Of a DNA stretch of 6,044 nucleotides, positions 5,823 through 6,044 are shown one piece after another. Within the stretch, counting starts at the first letter, position 1. Each line of letters begins with the position of its first letter. The stretch covers positions 1 to 6,044 of the forward strand of contig JAEZTA010000035.1 of NCBI GenBank assembly GCA_023443765.1. The letters run 5' to 3'. Under the pieces are notes generated by a model, which saw only the letters and a program-made list of their open reading frames with translations, searched no databases and had not been told where the DNA came from. A program made the position numbers and the translations under genes. The DNA comes from Bacteroidota bacterium. Its GTDB lineage: Bacteria > Bacteroidota > Bacteroidia > Bacteroidales > Rikenellaceae.

Positions 5823-5868
5823 GGTTCGGAATCACCCGTGTTTCCGAACCCTTTGCCGGACAAGGCAA
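5823..5868 (+). promoter_or_regulatory. Two hairpins in the leader of the metallophosphoesterase gene
   Basis: A perfect nine-base-pair stem (5823-5831 with 5842-5850, ten-base loop) is followed at once by a five-pair TTGCC/GGCAA stem (5853-5857 with 5864-5868). Neither has a T run. A near-consensus -7 box TACCTTCG at 5802-5809 (one mismatch) would place both hairpins in a leader of about 70 bases. A regulatory role is only a possibility. Confidence 0.35.
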
Positions 5869-5883
5869 CCGACCGAAGATAGA

Positions 5884-6044
5884 ATGAAAAAACTGCTTTT
5901 CTTATTGGCGGGAGTGGCCTTCGCACTGACGGCTGCCGCCCAGGAACTTCGAATTACACATGGTCCCTACCTGTGCGACATGACGCAGGACGGGGTGACG
6001 GTGGTTTGGACTACCAGCAAGCCTGCGCTTTCGTGGGTCGAAGC
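5884..6044 (+). CDS. Secreted purple-acid-phosphatase-like metallophosphoesterase (partial, N terminus only)
   Basis: Only the first 53 codons are inside the window; the gene runs off the right edge. Residues 1-19 (MKKLLFLLAGVAFALTAAA) are a type I signal peptide, probably cut before Gln20, with no lipobox, so the product should be periplasmic or secreted. The mature start, ITHGPYLCDMTQDGVTVVWTTSKPALSWVE, resembles the fibronectin-like N-terminal domain of purple acid phosphatases and related Bacteroidota metallophosphoesterases, which precedes a calcineurin-like catalytic domain. The metal ligands would lie beyond the window, so the enzymatic call rests only on the N-terminal domain. The ATG is chosen because the signal peptide begins there. 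There is no clear Shine-Dalgarno sequence. It lies after a strong terminator and thus has its own transcript. Confidence 0.75.
   Translation, partial: MKKLLFLLAGVAFALTAAAQELRITHGPYLCDMTQDGVTVVWTTSKPALSWVE

Noticed and set aside
1..6044. CRISPR array, insertion sequence or invertible promoter repeats
   Set aside because: No regularly spaced direct repeats, no transposase, and no long inverted repeats flanking a promoter were seen.

Overview
The window looks like a moderately GC-rich gut member of the Bacteroidota, most like Alistipes/Rikenellaceae. The family-level call rests on several signs seen together: TAnnTTTG-type -7 boxes upstream of most genes, a lipoprotein export signal of the K-D-D type after a lipobox cysteine, a PCMD-type lipoprotein, a short hpf next to a Xer recombinase, and an almost complete absence of Shine-Dalgarno sequences. 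The genus is an inference from composition and gene style.

Layout: a tRNA-Glu(CUC) at the left edge ends in a strong GAAA-loop terminator. After a gap of about 270 bases, a promoter drives a 557-residue surface lipoprotein with a C-terminal PCMD domain (349-2022, +). A convergent intergenic region with two long perfect stem-loops separates it from a minus-strand pair, a Xer tyrosine recombinase (3422-2520) followed 24 bases later by ribosome hibernation factor HPF (2495-2199). Divergent from xerC is a flavin reductase-like FMN-binding protein (3562-4146, +). Next comes a second lipoprotein gene (4250-5715, +) whose reading frame is broken inside a run of nine C. The right edge holds the start of a secreted purple-acid-phosphatase-like metallophosphoesterase (5884 onward, +).

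The most interesting signal is a pair of C9 homopolymers, one in each lipoprotein gene, each just downstream of the lipobox in a poly-proline linker. In the first gene C9 keeps the frame open, and both C8 and C10 would stop within about ten codons. In the second gene C9 puts the gene out of frame, and C10 or C7 would restore a protein of about 488 residues. This is the expected architecture of slipped-strand contingency loci, so the two lipoproteins may be phase-variable envelope components. A sequencing or assembly error in the homopolymer, or a genuine fixed frameshift, are the main alternatives. The xerC-hpf, tRNA and flavin reductase parts look like ordinary housekeeping genes.
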